Positions 12,818-25,017 of a DNA stretch of 64,000 nt are shown here, in pieces. The DNA is from Apostichopus japonicus (Eukaryota; Echinodermata; Holothuroidea; Aspidochirotida; Stichopodidae), in assembly GCF_037975245.1 (NCBI RefSeq), contig NC_092574.1, positions 1,320,001 through 1,384,000 on the forward strand, written 5' to 3'. How positions within the stretch are numbered: the stretch's first letter is position 1; each line of letters starts with the position of its first letter. The translations under genes and the position numbers were made by a program. Below the pieces are notes generated by a model. That model had not been told where the DNA came from, did no database searches, and was given only the letters and a program-made list of their open reading frames with translations.

Positions 12818-13150
12818 GCGCGCGCGCGTGTGTGTGTGTGTGTGTGACGCCTTGCTTGTAAATACGATATCTTAAGAAGGGAAGCTTGGACCAAGCTCAT
12901 ATTTGGTGTGTAGGCGTACTATATTAAGTAGAAAAGCAAATTGTTTTTTTTTTTGGAGGTCAAATATCATTTGGGGCCCCTAGTGATCAAATTGTGAAAA
13001 CCTTGTAAGCACGATATCTAAAGAAGGAAAGCTTGGACAACATTGCCATATTTATTATGAAGTTGTGACACGTTAAGTTCAAGAAGCATATTGTTTTTGT
13101 GGAGGTCAAAGGTCATTTACAGTCACCAGAGGCCAAATTGTGGAGACCTT
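12818..13150 (+). repeat. dispersed repeat with GT run and repeated ACGATATCT-GGAAGCTTGGAC units
   Basis: A (CG)n/(GT)n run leads into GACGCCTTGCTTGTAAATAC and two related units of about 150 bp, each with ACGATATCT, GGAAGCTTGGAC and GGAGGTCAAA. A relative starts at 53890. It contains a perfect direct repeat AGGTCAAAGGTCA at 13103-13115. No coding potential. Confidence 0.75.
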
Positions 13151-13964
13151 GTTTTATAATCTACCGTACTGTATCTCCCACCGACCAGCCTATTAGATTA
13201 CATGTGCGGTACGCCTCATAAGAATAGGAGGATGTTGGCAATTGGAAATTTGCTTATGAACATCCGTAGAATCGAATCAAACCTCACGAACAAAACCTCT
13301 GTATTATGCTCCAGTGTGTCGCTTCGCTGCATACTTTCTCTACATGCATAGTGTGTAAAAAGGTGAACTCTTTGTAAATACAGCGTTGTTATTTAGCGAA
13401 CGATATCGCTGAATCATCGGTAGTATATATTTGCTTCCGTTGTTGAAGTTTACCGGGGTATTTCGCAAATGTCGAGATTCAGTGCCAAACAAAGGCTTCA
13501 GGAAGTAGTTACGTTGGGGAAATAGCTAGGCGCCGTTTATGAAAATTAACTGTCACCTAGTTTGATTTTTATCAATGACCGATCTCAATGCGAATTAACT
13601 GTATAAGATGGTTCGTAATCTGCACGTGCGTTATGTTCGGGAAGTTTTCATGTGTGGAAATTGTTCACAAACTTCATGGAGCATTTACAAACATACAGTG
13701 ATCGCATCATTTGAATCTAGAATAACAATTTATTAGAGGGAACGGTTTGAACTTACGAAATACGTAATGTGTTTTAAAGGCGTTCATAAATATGTTGTGT
13801 TCATATATTAATTTCTCAACCAATTAAACATTATTTAACCATCGATATCACGACGGTTTGGCTATATGCAGGCAACCCCTGCACAGTAGAGTATATGCAG
13901 GTAGACTACTAACAATAAGCATTGTTCAAAATGTTTTGTATCAGAAGTACCAACACCATTATAA

Positions 13965-14065
13965 GGTGGCCAAACATCTCCTAAATTATTTTTTAAGGCA
14001 TTTCCTGCATGTCATCAGTCATAATTCGCAAAATATGAGTTTTGAGGCAAGTTCCTTGTTATTGC
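13965..14065 (+). repeat. dispersed repeat copy (CAAACATCTCCTAAAT..)
   Basis: Shares AAACATCTCCTAAATxATTTxTTAAGGCATTT and ATCAGTCATAATTCG with 16522-16625, in the same orientation. A short open frame across it is not conserved between the copies. Confidence 0.7.
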
Positions 14066-14744
14066 TGCTAGGATTTTATTGGCAAAAGATTGCAAAGATA
14101 TAAGATTGTTAAAGTAGCATCATCGAAACCACACTGCAGTTTTGCTGTCTGGTTTGACCTGCGTTAGGAATGTGGAGCATTCTCAGTTTGTCTTTCCGGT
14201 ATATAATTGTATGCTAGCATAAAAGTTTTGTTTTGCAGGGGTATCATGTTAACCCCACCCCTTAAAAAAATCTTATTTATTTATTTGGATATTTTCTAAT
14301 TGTTCCTATGTTTTTCCTCGCATATTTTATGGAAAATTTGTAAAATTTCTCTTGTAATGCTGTTGTAGAAGACAGATTGTCAGTTATCCATGATACAGTT
14401 TACACTGTTACATCTCTAGTTCTCTGACACCGCAATCACAATCAATTCGAAAGAAGAAAATAACGCGATTTTCTTTTCCATTAAACTATCATTTCCGACA
14501 AAGCTGAGATACAGTTGAGACATGCTGGTAAAGGTAAAACATATCATAAGCCTTGTGTAACATTGGCATAAGACATTCACATGTAATATAACGTTAAATT
14601 TTATAATTTATAGTTTTTAGAAATATATCAGGCACGTATACAGATTTGCGGGTATATATACACCCTCCGCGTGGTTATTAGCACAAACTTGCGTTAGATT
14701 AATTGTAAATTAATTAATTAATGTACATATATATATATATATAA

Positions 14745-14890
14745 ATTTAAACTCTTACCATATATGAATATGTTATTATTCTCTATACCCAAATGGATGT
14801 GTTTAACTTGTAGTATTAAACTCTTTACCTATATGTATGTCTTTGACTTATGATATTAAACTATTTACATATATCAATATGTTTATATGA
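14745..14890. repeat. about 60-bp degenerate tandem repeat
   Basis: Three imperfect units containing TATTAAACTCTTTACCTATAT-like sequence and 'ATATGTTT'. AT-rich, non-coding. Confidence 0.55.
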
Positions 14891-15559
14891 AATCAATTTG
14901 TAACCTACTTGCTTTCGTTCCTGGTTCCAGTGCGGTTGAAAGTATACCATTAAATCACATAAGATGTCGTTATGCAAGTCTCTTTAATGTTATTTCATTT
15001 TCGTTTGGGGATAAAGGGGGGGGGGGGTGGTTGATGGGGGTGGAGATGGTTAGATGGTATGTCTAAATTATAAGAACACTGTCATGAAACTATAAATGAA
15101 ATTGAAAACATGAAGGTAAGATTTGGGACAGCATCAGTTAAGTTTCATCATGTTTCTCTTAATTGTAAAGCTAATAAGTTGCTTTATAATTCACACAAGT
15201 CAAATGGCTATAACCAGGTACTTTCTTATATTGAGAGATATATACATATTAAACATCTTCGGAAGATACATATATAGTCTTTGCGTTGTGTGAAATTACG
15301 TATATTATCATTTTATAGTGGCAAAACGCATTAGCGCTAAAGCTTAGTCTACTTGTCGGATGTTCAGTATACACAGATTTGTATTATAATGTGACGTAAT
15401 GGACTATACGTACACGACATCATATATATCAGCGGGTTCGCTACATTTAGATCAACCGAGCCAGGGTCTTCCATGAGGACCGATCCACCACCCATGTACC
15501 TGATCCCTAATCCCTCAGAATCGATGCTCAAAGTGCATGAAACTAGCTTGGACTACGAA

Positions 15560-15780
15560 GGAGTGTTAGCTCAGTGGTTCACGCCGGTGCCTTCCAATCA
15601 TAAGGTCCCCGGTTCGAGTCACTCCAAGATTAATGTATGTCGTCCAGTTACAGAGTTGTTGACAATTCATAATCATGGACGTTAAATATGAATCTAAGAG
15701 ACTGACTTCGGTCAGCTTGCGGCTTTGATAAGCCAATGATGGCTTCTTCGCTAGTTCCTGCTTGCAGGAAGATCTAAAAT
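15560..15780 (+). mobile_element. tRNA-derived SINE, plus-strand copy
   Basis: The head has an A box (TTAGCTCAGTGG, 15566-15577) and a B box (GGTTCGAGTC, 15611-15620). A perfect 6-bp acceptor-like stem pairs GGAGTG at 15560-15565 with CACTCC at 15620-15625. The T-arm does not pair, so it is not a working tRNA. A tRNA-unrelated body of about 140 bp ends in CTGCTTGCAGG and an A/T-rich ACATATACATA tail. A second copy is on the other strand at 9973-10199. Confidence 0.88.
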
Positions 15781-16521
15781 ACATATACATACATATACAT
15801 AAATATGATGAATAATAATAATAAACAAGATGTCGTCGAAAAGCTGTAGTTAATAGATTCGAAGTCTGCAAAACACTCCACGACCTACCGACAAGTTTTC
15901 GCGACCAATGTTCGTGCAAGCGCGTTCACTGCGGTTTGGGAAACATTTCGATGAGGACGATCACGTAATATTTAATAAAATAATGAATTGTTGTTTATAC
16001 GTTGTATGTGATATGATTGCTTTATTTGATGAATATTTTCAGCTGATGACATAACGACACTCTATACAGATGGTACAGAGGATGAGCATTACACGAGGCC
16101 AACCCTCCCAAACCATTGTCATCGTCATTCTCTTTCTCTTATCTTTTTACTGGTTATTTGTTTACTGATAAGAGAAACTGACCACTAATTCACAACTTAA
16201 TGAATCGAACGATTACGGGTTGGTGGGAAGTTGAGGGCGTGTGAGTTCAGAAGAATAACTTTATGTGAATGACCGCAGCTGTATGATGTATGATCAAGTA
16301 GGATTAACATGAACAGTTCATAGTCATGGAAAGGGGGGGGGGGGGGCGGCAGTCACACACACACCAGTAGAATCAGTAGGTCTAGTGGTACGGACACGTT
16401 CGGTTTGTGTCATGTCCAGGGCAATTTTATGTAGTCTAGGCCAGCAACGATGGGGTAAAGTTGGGTTCGTTAACACAACAACGTGAAGAATACCAGTCAG
16501 AAAACCAATACAATTAAGATG

Positions 16522-16625
16522 ACAAAACATCTCCTAAATGATTTCTTAAAGGCATTTGCTATCAGTCATAATTCGAAAAATATGAAACAATTTAAAGAGT
16601 AACGAGACACGTTTGCTGTTGTTTC
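16522..16625 (+). repeat. dispersed repeat copy (CAAAACATCTCCTAAAT..)
   Basis: Partner of 13965-14065, with small indels. The element is not recognised. Confidence 0.7.
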
Positions 16626-17904
16626 TGCTGGGAATTTTGGGAGATAGATGCTCTTATACAACCTCAGATTTTCACAGCGTAAAAGATCGCTTTGATTTAT
16701 AGGCAGTGTAATGGAGTAATAGCAATATTTTTTTTATCTGCAGCTAAAACAATAAGAAAAGATAAATAATTGGGAAAATATACGAAATCGCGTTAACCGA
16801 GTAGCGGTTCAAAATGGCAGTGAGTGACTATATAGGCCCAGGACTCGCACACCTAGCTACTGTATAGTGTATGTCTAGTACTAGGAGCCGTAATGTAACA
16901 GAAGCCAAGCACGTATCACTTTCAATGTATAGACCTCGTCTATATATATATATATAGACCTCGCGAATAATCAATACATATGATTTGCTCCTGTGTCATA
17001 TAGTAATAGCTAGTATGCTGTGTTTAATAGGACACCCTTAAAGTTTGATGCAAACTAGTAACATTGAATGACCCTGGTATCAAGCGTTACAACAAAGTTT
17101 GACACTTTTGATGTTGTTTTCATGTCTAAATTTCATGTTAAGTTTTATAGTACTTTTTGTTTTATTTTGACTATTATCTTACCTTTTCATCTTATTCCTA
17201 TTTCAAGACTTGCTTTTAAGTAGCTGATGGTTTTAGCATTAAACTTGAATTCTAAACTTTACAAAACTAAAATGAAATAGATGTAATGGGTTAACTATTT
17301 AGTAGGCCCCCCCACAAAATTTTGATTGTCGTAATAGAGGGCGCAAGGACAGTTTCTGTTACAACTCGTTGCTATCCGATCAATCTTACGATCAGCGTTC
17401 TTGTTTCTCTTCCCCTCCTTTATAGGTGAGTAGATGCATAAATTAGATTTATACTTTCTGCTAAACTGATTGACATGTGTATTATATATTATTCTAAATG
17501 GGTAACAGTAGTTTGGTAGCAGGATGTCAGATTTCACTGAGTTATCGGGCTAAAATATGATAAAATAATAACATTAGCCTAAGGTTATCTATGTATGTTA
17601 GGATGGCACACAAGGTAGTCGTCATGGCCATCGTTTGGTGCCAAAAGCGACACATTCGTCACCGTAATTCATTCATTTCATTCATTCATTTCTAATGTTT
17701 TATGAAGCATCAAGCATTTTCACGGTGCCATTATGAGCCATTTATGACATGGATGAGTCCACTTAGTGTGAATTTGATAAATGCATTCCTAAGCTTTTGA
17801 GTGTCACGCAACTAGGAAAGGCTGGGCGTGTTCACGGTGTTCGTATAGACCTGGGCATGGGAATTACTCCAGGGACCGACTCAAAAGCTGGGGAGCTTTG
17901 TGTA

Positions 17905-17970
17905 TGTACTACATTCTTTGATATATTCCAATAGCTTACTACATTCTTTTATATATTCCAATAGCTTACA
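17905..17970. repeat. 32-bp direct duplication
   Basis: The block CTACATTCTTTGATATATTC CAATAGCTTA is repeated immediately with one or two changes. Confidence 0.75.
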
Positions 17971-18189
17971 GCCGTTCTATGCATCTCAGAGTTTGATATG
18001 CCTATGTAAACATTTAAAGGTAACGTAAAATGCTCCCGTAAATCCTCTTAATTTGATGAATTATTGCAATAATATTGCATTATTTATAAAGAAGTTAACA
18101 TTTTTTGTCTCATTTGGCCAAATTTTCGTCATTTTCATGATTGTTGTGATTTACCAAATTAGTTCGAATTTTCGTTCTATTCCGGAAAG

Positions 18190-18265
18190 CTTCGGCAGTG
18201 ACGTCACAAGGCGAACACGTTCTATGTGGCTTCGTAGGTTACTGTATCAGTATGTATATAAATCT
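18190..18265 (+). promoter_or_regulatory. promoter-like stretch with CRE and TATA before a THAP exon
   Basis: TGACGTCA (18199-18206) is followed by GTATATAAAT at about 18254-18263, 60 bp ahead of the ATG at 18322. Motif matches only, but the order and spacing are sensible for the reading frame that follows. Confidence 0.4.
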
Positions 18266-18321
18266 ATTGACTTCTTGGTCGTGGCACTAGCAGTAAGTCT
18301 AGTTGCTTCTTCGAAAATAAT

Positions 18322-18530
18322 ATGCCGAAACGTTGTGTGTTGTTTGGATGTTCCAGCTTGAACGAGATAAACGGAACAAGATTACATCTTTTATCAAAAG
18401 AAGCTAAGGTGTTCAAGAGATGGGAAAAGTTCGTGCAGTTAAGTTACAGTACACGGTGATTTGCTCGAAACGCTTCATCCCTGATTGTACTTGGAGGATT
18501 TATTAAACAAAAGATAGGATTTGGCAACAG
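18322..18530 (+). pseudogene. broken THAP-type zinc finger exon
   Basis: From the ATG it reads MPKRCVLFGCSS.. and ..GTRLHLLSKEAKVFKRWEKF. This is the start of a THAP domain, a DNA-binding C2CH finger found in cellular proteins and in P-element-like transposases. The frame hits TGA near 18459. One base out of frame it resumes as ICSKRFIPDC, supplying the expected second Cys and the conserved F-P-D-C of a THAP domain, although Arg stands where the zinc-binding His would be. That frame then stops at TAA. A GTAAGG donor follows. I read this as a decayed gene or transposon exon. A sequencing indel could explain the shift but not the lost His. Confidence 0.6.
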
Positions 18531-18644
18531 GTAAGGTGCATTTTATTTCCTTGACTTTTATGTCATAGATAATGGGCATGTTTTAGGCTGACTGCCCAGC
18601 TGGAATGACATGTAGATTCAAATCTAAACTATACCGAAGACTAT

Positions 18645-18865
18645 ATCCTAACTTGATTGGCTTGTTATGTTGTGTTAGTATTGTTATGTTAGTGTTAGTA
18701 TTGTTACTGTAGTGTTGTTCGGCAAGCTCAGGTGCGGTTACACTTAGGCCTTACGTTATTAGGTTACTTTATCCTAACTTGATTGGCTTGTTATGTTAGT
18801 ATTGTTACTGTAGTGTTGTTCGGCAAGCTTAGGTGCGATTACACTTAGGCCTTATGTTAATTAGC
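18645..18865. repeat. tandem duplication with TTATGTTAGTATTG units
   Basis: Two copies of about 100-125 bp share CTAACTTGATTGGCTTGTTATG, GTAGTGTTGTTCGGCAAGCT and ACACTTAGGCCTTA. Non-coding. Confidence 0.75.
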
Positions 18866-19499
18866 TTACAGTCGGTAGCCACCGTTGATAATTCGCTTTT
18901 TGGTAGTACTTCTTCAGTGAGGGCGCTATTTGATATGTGTGTAAGGGGTATGTTCAAGCCAATTTAGGTTCTTTATGATTTGATATGACGTTTTAATTGA
19001 ATTAATGAATTAAAGGGCATCCATCTTGGCTAGGATTAGGTTATTAATCTAAAACAGTAATGTATAATACTAACATATATCATGTGTTACGATATTATGA
19101 TGGTGACTGTTACTGATAACCATATTTCACTCTTTAAATTTGAAAATTGACACTTTCGGTTTAATAGTTTTTAATTATCTAACATGGCACATATATTGTG
19201 TGTATGTAGCTGAAGAGTACTGTGACAAGTTTTGAAGCTGATAAAGTTTGTAGGTTTGCACAGTAGCTATTTAAGATTTTCGGTTGCAAAACTGGAAGTG
19301 ACGTCATAGAATTATTTTCTTTGGTTGGGTGTCAATACACATGAGCTGATGAAAAATCGAGATATTTTAGATAAAAGGAAATTTGAACTTTGGTGTTAAA
19401 TGAAATGTTATGTAGTGACGTATTATCTCTGTGAATATGGGCGCTGTTACATTCCCCTGATTTTCCACTTGGTTGTGAAATTTTGCAAAATGTCAACAT

Positions 19500-19830
19500 T
19501 TTCATTATATGAGCATCAAAATCAATAGGGTTTATCTAAACATTATGGACCACCCACTACATATGGCATTGATCAATCAATCCCTTGTCTAGTTATTGTG
19601 CATACAAACTTCTGTTACTAAAATATCACTCAGCCCCACCTCCTCATGAATATGCATGATATCAATTGCAAGACACATCAGCATGTTAAGGTGGTCTACC
19701 AATATCACCATACCAAGTTTGAAAAATCCCCCAACTTGTGGTTGCCAAGTTATTGCAATTTGAAGATTTTAACGTGTGACAGTGTGACCTCATTAATATT
19801 CAAGATACTTTTCATGTTTTGAAAGAAAAA
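19500..19830 (+). repeat. dispersed repeat related to 62770-63110
   Basis: Both loci share TATGAGCAyCAAAATCAATAGGG, GTGTGACCTCATTA-like and AGCCCC(A/G)CC pieces in a similar order. The family is not recognised; no protein is seen. Confidence 0.5.
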
Positions 19831-20011
19831 ATGTGATGAAGAACTGGCCAATTCTTGTAGAAGTATCTTTGACAATGATTAAGTTGTTTTGGTATGTAAC
19901 ATGGTATGGTTCATGTTAATGAGTGGAATGCATCTGAAATTCTACGTTTAAGAAGTGAACATTTTGCTCTGTGTTGTCAAACAAGGATTAAAGATTAAAA
20001 CAAAGAAAGGC

Positions 20012-20290
20012 TTTGAAAGAACAGCTGAGCTGATATGACCAACCAAGAACACAAATGTTACAGGATAGTGATCATTTGCAGCTGTTTTTCTGGCAAAGCT
20101 GAGATAATTGTTGTTTAACCTCACTTTCAAGTAGTGATTAACAAGACAATTTTTTGAAAGAACAGCTGAGCTGATATGACCAACCAAGAACACAAATGTT
20201 ACAGGATAGTGATCATTTGCAGCTGTTTTTCTGGCAAAGCTGAGATAATTGTTGTTTAACCTCACTTTCAAGTAGTGATTAACAAGACAA
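20012..20290. repeat. 141-bp perfect tandem duplication
   Basis: The unit starting TTTGAAAGAACAGCTGAGC occurs at 20012 and again at 20153 with no difference seen. 141 is a multiple of three, so a minus-strand open frame stays open through both copies. No family similarity or splice signals support it being a gene. Confidence 0.9.
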
Positions 20291-21908
20291 ACAGACACCA
20301 TGCGATATCAGTTTTCAAGACTACACTACATATCACAACTCACATGGCTGTGTTGTACTCAAATAACCAAATAACGGAGAGCTACGTATTGTAACGCATT
20401 ACGCATGTTTAGCAGTGTTAAGTAAACATTGACACCACACAAATCTTCTGAATTTCTTATACTTTTACTCTGTTGTAAGTGTTTTACTCAAAGTTTTTTA
20501 CTATATTTTTACCCAAAGTAACTCTGCTGTCACTAAAATGATGATAGAAATTCTTAGTTAGGATAAGCAAGTGTCTCTTCTATTAATTGAAATCAGTTTT
20601 ATTCATCGCACAATGTCATCGTTTAATATTACTGCAAGGATGTTCATGGCTCGTTTTCAAGATAACAGTTTTTATAAGAATCGCATACTGTTAGTATTGT
20701 TAGTTCTTGTACAAATAAATAGCTACCTGTAACATACAGTTTCATGCATATCAATTTGTTGTGGGAATATGATTGCTCATTTAAACAATTTAGAATAAGT
20801 ACTGCAAAATAATGCAATGGCTTCAATCCATAATCATCACATGAAATGTTTTGTGATGTTAATTGTGACGTAGAATCATTAATGTTATGATGTGTGCATA
20901 ATCTTGTAATGCTATAAAAAATGATGCACCTTCTGTAAAATAAGGTCGCCTGGAGGCCAATTTTGATAGTTTCATAGTGTATTTTATTCTATATAGGTAC
21001 TGAAGATCCAATAATGTTGACAAATTTGTAACAGGCGTTCTCAAAATATTATCAGGCTACCACAATCTCAGAACAAAGAGAAATGAAAATATTGTTGAGC
21101 AATGCATATGTATCGTAACCGGTTTCGTTTAAGGCTATTCCGTCTGTTGGAAATCCAGGGTTTTAGTGACCTGTGAATTGCAGCAACTTGAATGCATACT
21201 TGTGCACACATAATTAACATTTTACTGCTATACATAGTTGTGCCTAAATTTTGTGAACCTGTGATATTTTCTAACTGTAAAGATAGCCTACATTTGCAGG
21301 AGGCACAAAAAATGTGTAAAACCGCAAATTACCAAGAAACTTGTCGAACCATTTGGTATATACACATGTGCAATTCACTCCACAATTTACATAGTTTTCA
21401 CCTATAGCCACATGACATAAAGCAATTTTGCAGGAAATGACGTCTGTTTAACCGGCAGTATAATAAAAGCTCCCATGTGCTCCCAACGTTGGCCACACAA
21501 ATATGCCTCATCTTACCAGGCTAGCCATGCTTCTAGGCAAAATATAACTAGGCCTATAGCCTACTTTGTACCATAGGCTTTGGTAAGATATAAATTCGTA
21601 ATGATATAAAAAATGTTGAATTTGCCGGCATGGCATTGCGTCTTCTTTGCGATGTTCACCATGTAGTACACTTTATCTACTCTGAAATGCAATCGGTTAG
21701 TGTTGGCCTTCGGTCTACATGACCGGTACAGGGCCTGGGCCTAAGTTTACCGTCTAGGCTAACTTCGGCCAAGGCTTACTGTATAGCCTGAGTGAGGGCT
21801 AACTTATCCTTGCCTAGGCTAATTTGGTAACACTGTTACAGTATCTTTACGGCTACCTAAGTATGTCTTGGTATCAAATCACTTCAATCATCTTTTTCAT
21901 ATTCTTAC

Positions 21909-22188
21909 CAATAATTTTGTCAAGTCTTTGGGCGCTTTCCGCAGTGAACTTTGCTTCTTGCAACGCATTGAAAATTGTCTGAGAATGTCAGTAAACTGCG
22001 AAGGCGGATGCATACGAGTAAAAAATTCAAGCCCACTGTCATTCAAGTTTACAGTTGCAATAACAGAGTTATCGCTAACTCTCAGTGGATAAATGTAATC
22101 GAAGCGTGTCGCATAACATTTAACATTGAAATCATGAGATATATCCCATTTGAATTGAATTAAAGTAGTTTCCCTCAATGTGATAAAA
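21909..22188 (-). CDS. possible isolated coding exon, unknown product
   Basis: The minus strand has an acceptor ending GTGTTCAG after a T-rich tract (CT at 22189-22190), then 93 open codons reading ..TTLIQFKWDISHDFNVKCYA.., ..VIATVNLNDSGLEFFTRMHP.. and ..APKDLTKLL, ending at a GTAAGA donor. The residue composition is protein-like. It lies 3 kb downstream of the PNPLA6/7-like stop on the same strand, so it would be a separate gene. No neighbouring exons were recognised. The plus strand is also open for part of this stretch, which lowers confidence. Confidence 0.33.
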
Positions 22189-23416
22189 CTGAACACATCA
22201 ATGAAAAAAACATTTCTGTTAACCCAGTATTGTTAGACTTAACACGGACTGTTATTTCAAATGGCTAACATTTGATAAAACAAGCGCGCAAACTATACAC
22301 AAATCAGAGCACGTTTTGCTTCTAACACCCCTTATCGAACCATCCAGTTCCTCCCAACCCCTCTCAAGAACGGGCGCCAGTCAAATTCCTCTTTATAATG
22401 CGACTTCGTAACAGACGGTCGGTATTTTATGGTATCTTGAAGAGTCATATCAAGACAGGCGTAATTCCAACTTTTAATTCCATGGACCTTAAAATGGAGA
22501 CTCAAATCGGCAAAAAAATTATCATATCATTGCCTGGCTGCTCGCTAATACAGAGATTCAGCTAAAAGATTTATAACTACCATGGTGTGCATTCCTAGTT
22601 GAAAAGTGTATTAATATAACTTGTTTGTTGTATATGCATCCGTAGAATTGACAAAACTTAGCTTCTATCCAATACTTTTTCCGATCGGTTCAAGGACTAT
22701 GCGCGAAGGCAGTAAATTTGTTTGTCAATTAGAAAAATGTTTTCAATGTGGTAAAACAGAGGATATTGCATAGGCATGTTCGTATTCATTCAAATTATAC
22801 TGAAATAAAGAATGAATGAATGAAAGGTAAATAAAATTCCACAACAAGAAGCTTATAGACTATACACAATAACATATGAAGGGTTTTGTGTATTGTAAGG
22901 CTATAACTAACATATATTACACATAGTTATTTTAAGTAGTTAAATGTTTAAGCTATACTTTGTTGAACTGTTTCAGCCCATGTAATCTCTTAAAATGTAA
23001 ATTTCATTCCGTATTTGCAGGAAGAGCATCTCCTAATATTTTATATTGTAGGCCTTCTGTTTAGAATGACACCAGTACATGATGAAACATCTACCAGATA
23101 ATAACGAAAATCAATTGTCGACAACTTTTCTAATTATAGTTTCTTTCTTCGGTGAAAATTGTATTTTAATTAAACCATGCAGAAGGCTTCTCCAACAATG
23201 AATGGTGTGACAGTGTAAACTATCCTTTTGAATATTTTAGTCATGTGCATGCCAGTGGGATATTCTACACTAGTGTCAAATCTACCGACGGGAATGCTAC
23301 ACTAGTCTAAAATCTCCTTTACCTGATAACCTGATCCGGAAGGTTATCCATTCCTCAATGAATACTTTGTGTATGCTTTAGCCAAAAACTCATCAATTCA
23401 ATGTATATGAAACTAC

Positions 23417-24750
23417 GTATGGTACAAGACCACCACCACTGCTCAATCTACAAAAGCAACATTAATAATCAAACAACATTAATCCAAATAACAAACTATT
23501 AGAGTAAATTCAAAAGGAAATAAAACTTAAACATGAAAATACTATATGAATGTCCATCGCCTGGCTAATCTTTAGAACCAATTGACGAAGTAGTGATTAC
23601 GTCACCGAGTCTCAGTTTTCTCATATTCTCACTACATTTTACTAATATAATCAGGGTTTTGAATAACAAGTCCAATAGAACATCTAACAACTGTTAAGAT
23701 TCCGCTCGTAAACCCATGCATATATAGTATTCAGATACCCAGTTTCTATATTCCAAGCATAATTGCGAATTATGCATGCATAGAGCGACGTTATTGATCG
23801 CTAATAATTTTTTTAAAGATAGTCATTTATGATAAAACCTGGGTAAGAAGACAAAAAAAAAATGATCCTTTGTTAACCAGAGACCATTACAACGAGATTA
23901 TAACCGGAACGTTATTCATTCCTCAATGAATACTTTGTGTATGAAAAACTACGAAATGGCGGGTATATTAAAACATTTCGACGTTTGCGTACCAATGAAA
24001 CACCTACTATAGTAAAGTTAAAAATTATCGATTCAAAAGTGAAATCAAACTGGTATCCCACTCCCTGATTTGGTAGAAAACTATCGAAAACAGGTTTATA
24101 TTGAGTAATATAATATTGACAACACACACCCTACCGGACGATGGTAGGCCAGTGGACCGATTGTATGATTGTCCTAGTTGCCAAGTGTACACGCAGAGCC
24201 TAACAAGTGAACATATGTCGCGCAATTGGGCTTAAGTTGGACTATATGGCATATCCGTATGGTACAAGACCACCACCACTGCTCAATCTACAAAAGCAAC
24301 ATTAACAATCAAACAACATTAATCCAAATAACAAACTGTTAGAGTAAATTCAAAAGGAAATAAAAATGACACATGAAAAAATCTATATGAATGTCCATCG
24401 CCTGGCTAATCTTTAGAACCAATTGACGAAGTACCGTAGTGATTACGTCACAGAGTCTCAGTTTTCTCATATTCTCACTACATTTTACCAATATAATCAG
24501 GGGTATGAATAACAAGTCCAATAGAACATCTAACAACTGTTAAGATACCGCTCGTAAACCCATGCATATATAGTATTGAGATATCCAGTTTCTATATTCC
24601 AAGCATAATTGCGAATTATGCATGCATAGAGCGACGTGATTGAGCTAATAATTTTTTTTAAGTATAGTCATTTAAGATAGAACCTGGATACGAAACCAAA
24701 CAAATTGATCCATTGTTAACCAGAGACCATTACATCGAGATTATAACCGT
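23417..24750. repeat. tandem duplication, 840-bp spacing
   Basis: 23417-23910 and 24257-24750 are near-identical (starting GTATGGTACAAGACCACCAC), offset by 840 bp. A shorter block, ATTCCTCAATGAATACTTTG, just before the first copy recurs at 23917. It lies immediately downstream of the PNPLA6/7-like gene. Non-coding. Confidence 0.88.
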
Positions 24751-24981
24751 ATTAACATGAAGCTGTCATGGTCAAGTGAGTATCACGAGTCCCTTGAAAA
24801 TGAAACGGATGCTAATACGCATGATCAGGATAAAGATTGGTACGTCATCTAGTGTGTACTGTTACACGTGAACACACGACCTTGGCCAAACGCCGAGAAG
24901 GGTGACCATCGCGTAAATGGTCGTGTAAAATTTAGTTTCATACTCAGTACAATCTCAATTTCCAAGACTTTTCAACCAAAG

Positions 24982-24987
24982 TTTAAT
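24982..24987 (-). terminator. possible poly(A) signal of the PNPLA6/7-like gene
   Basis: ATTAAA on the minus strand, about 30 bp after the stop codon. It is a known variant poly(A) hexamer, but it is the only support seen and the resulting 3' UTR would be unusually short. A more distal signal may be used. Confidence 0.25.
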
Positions 24988-25017
24988 ACAGTAACACCGA
25001 GTATAGCACCGGATCGA

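Noticed and set aside
15560-15627. tRNA gene call
   Set aside because: A and B boxes and the acceptor stem are present, but the T-arm does not pair, and the sequence continues into a SINE body that has a second copy elsewhere.
20012-20301. Minus-strand protein with two identical 47-residue repeats
   Set aside because: It stays open only because the duplicated unit is a multiple of three. There is no conserved motif or promoter.
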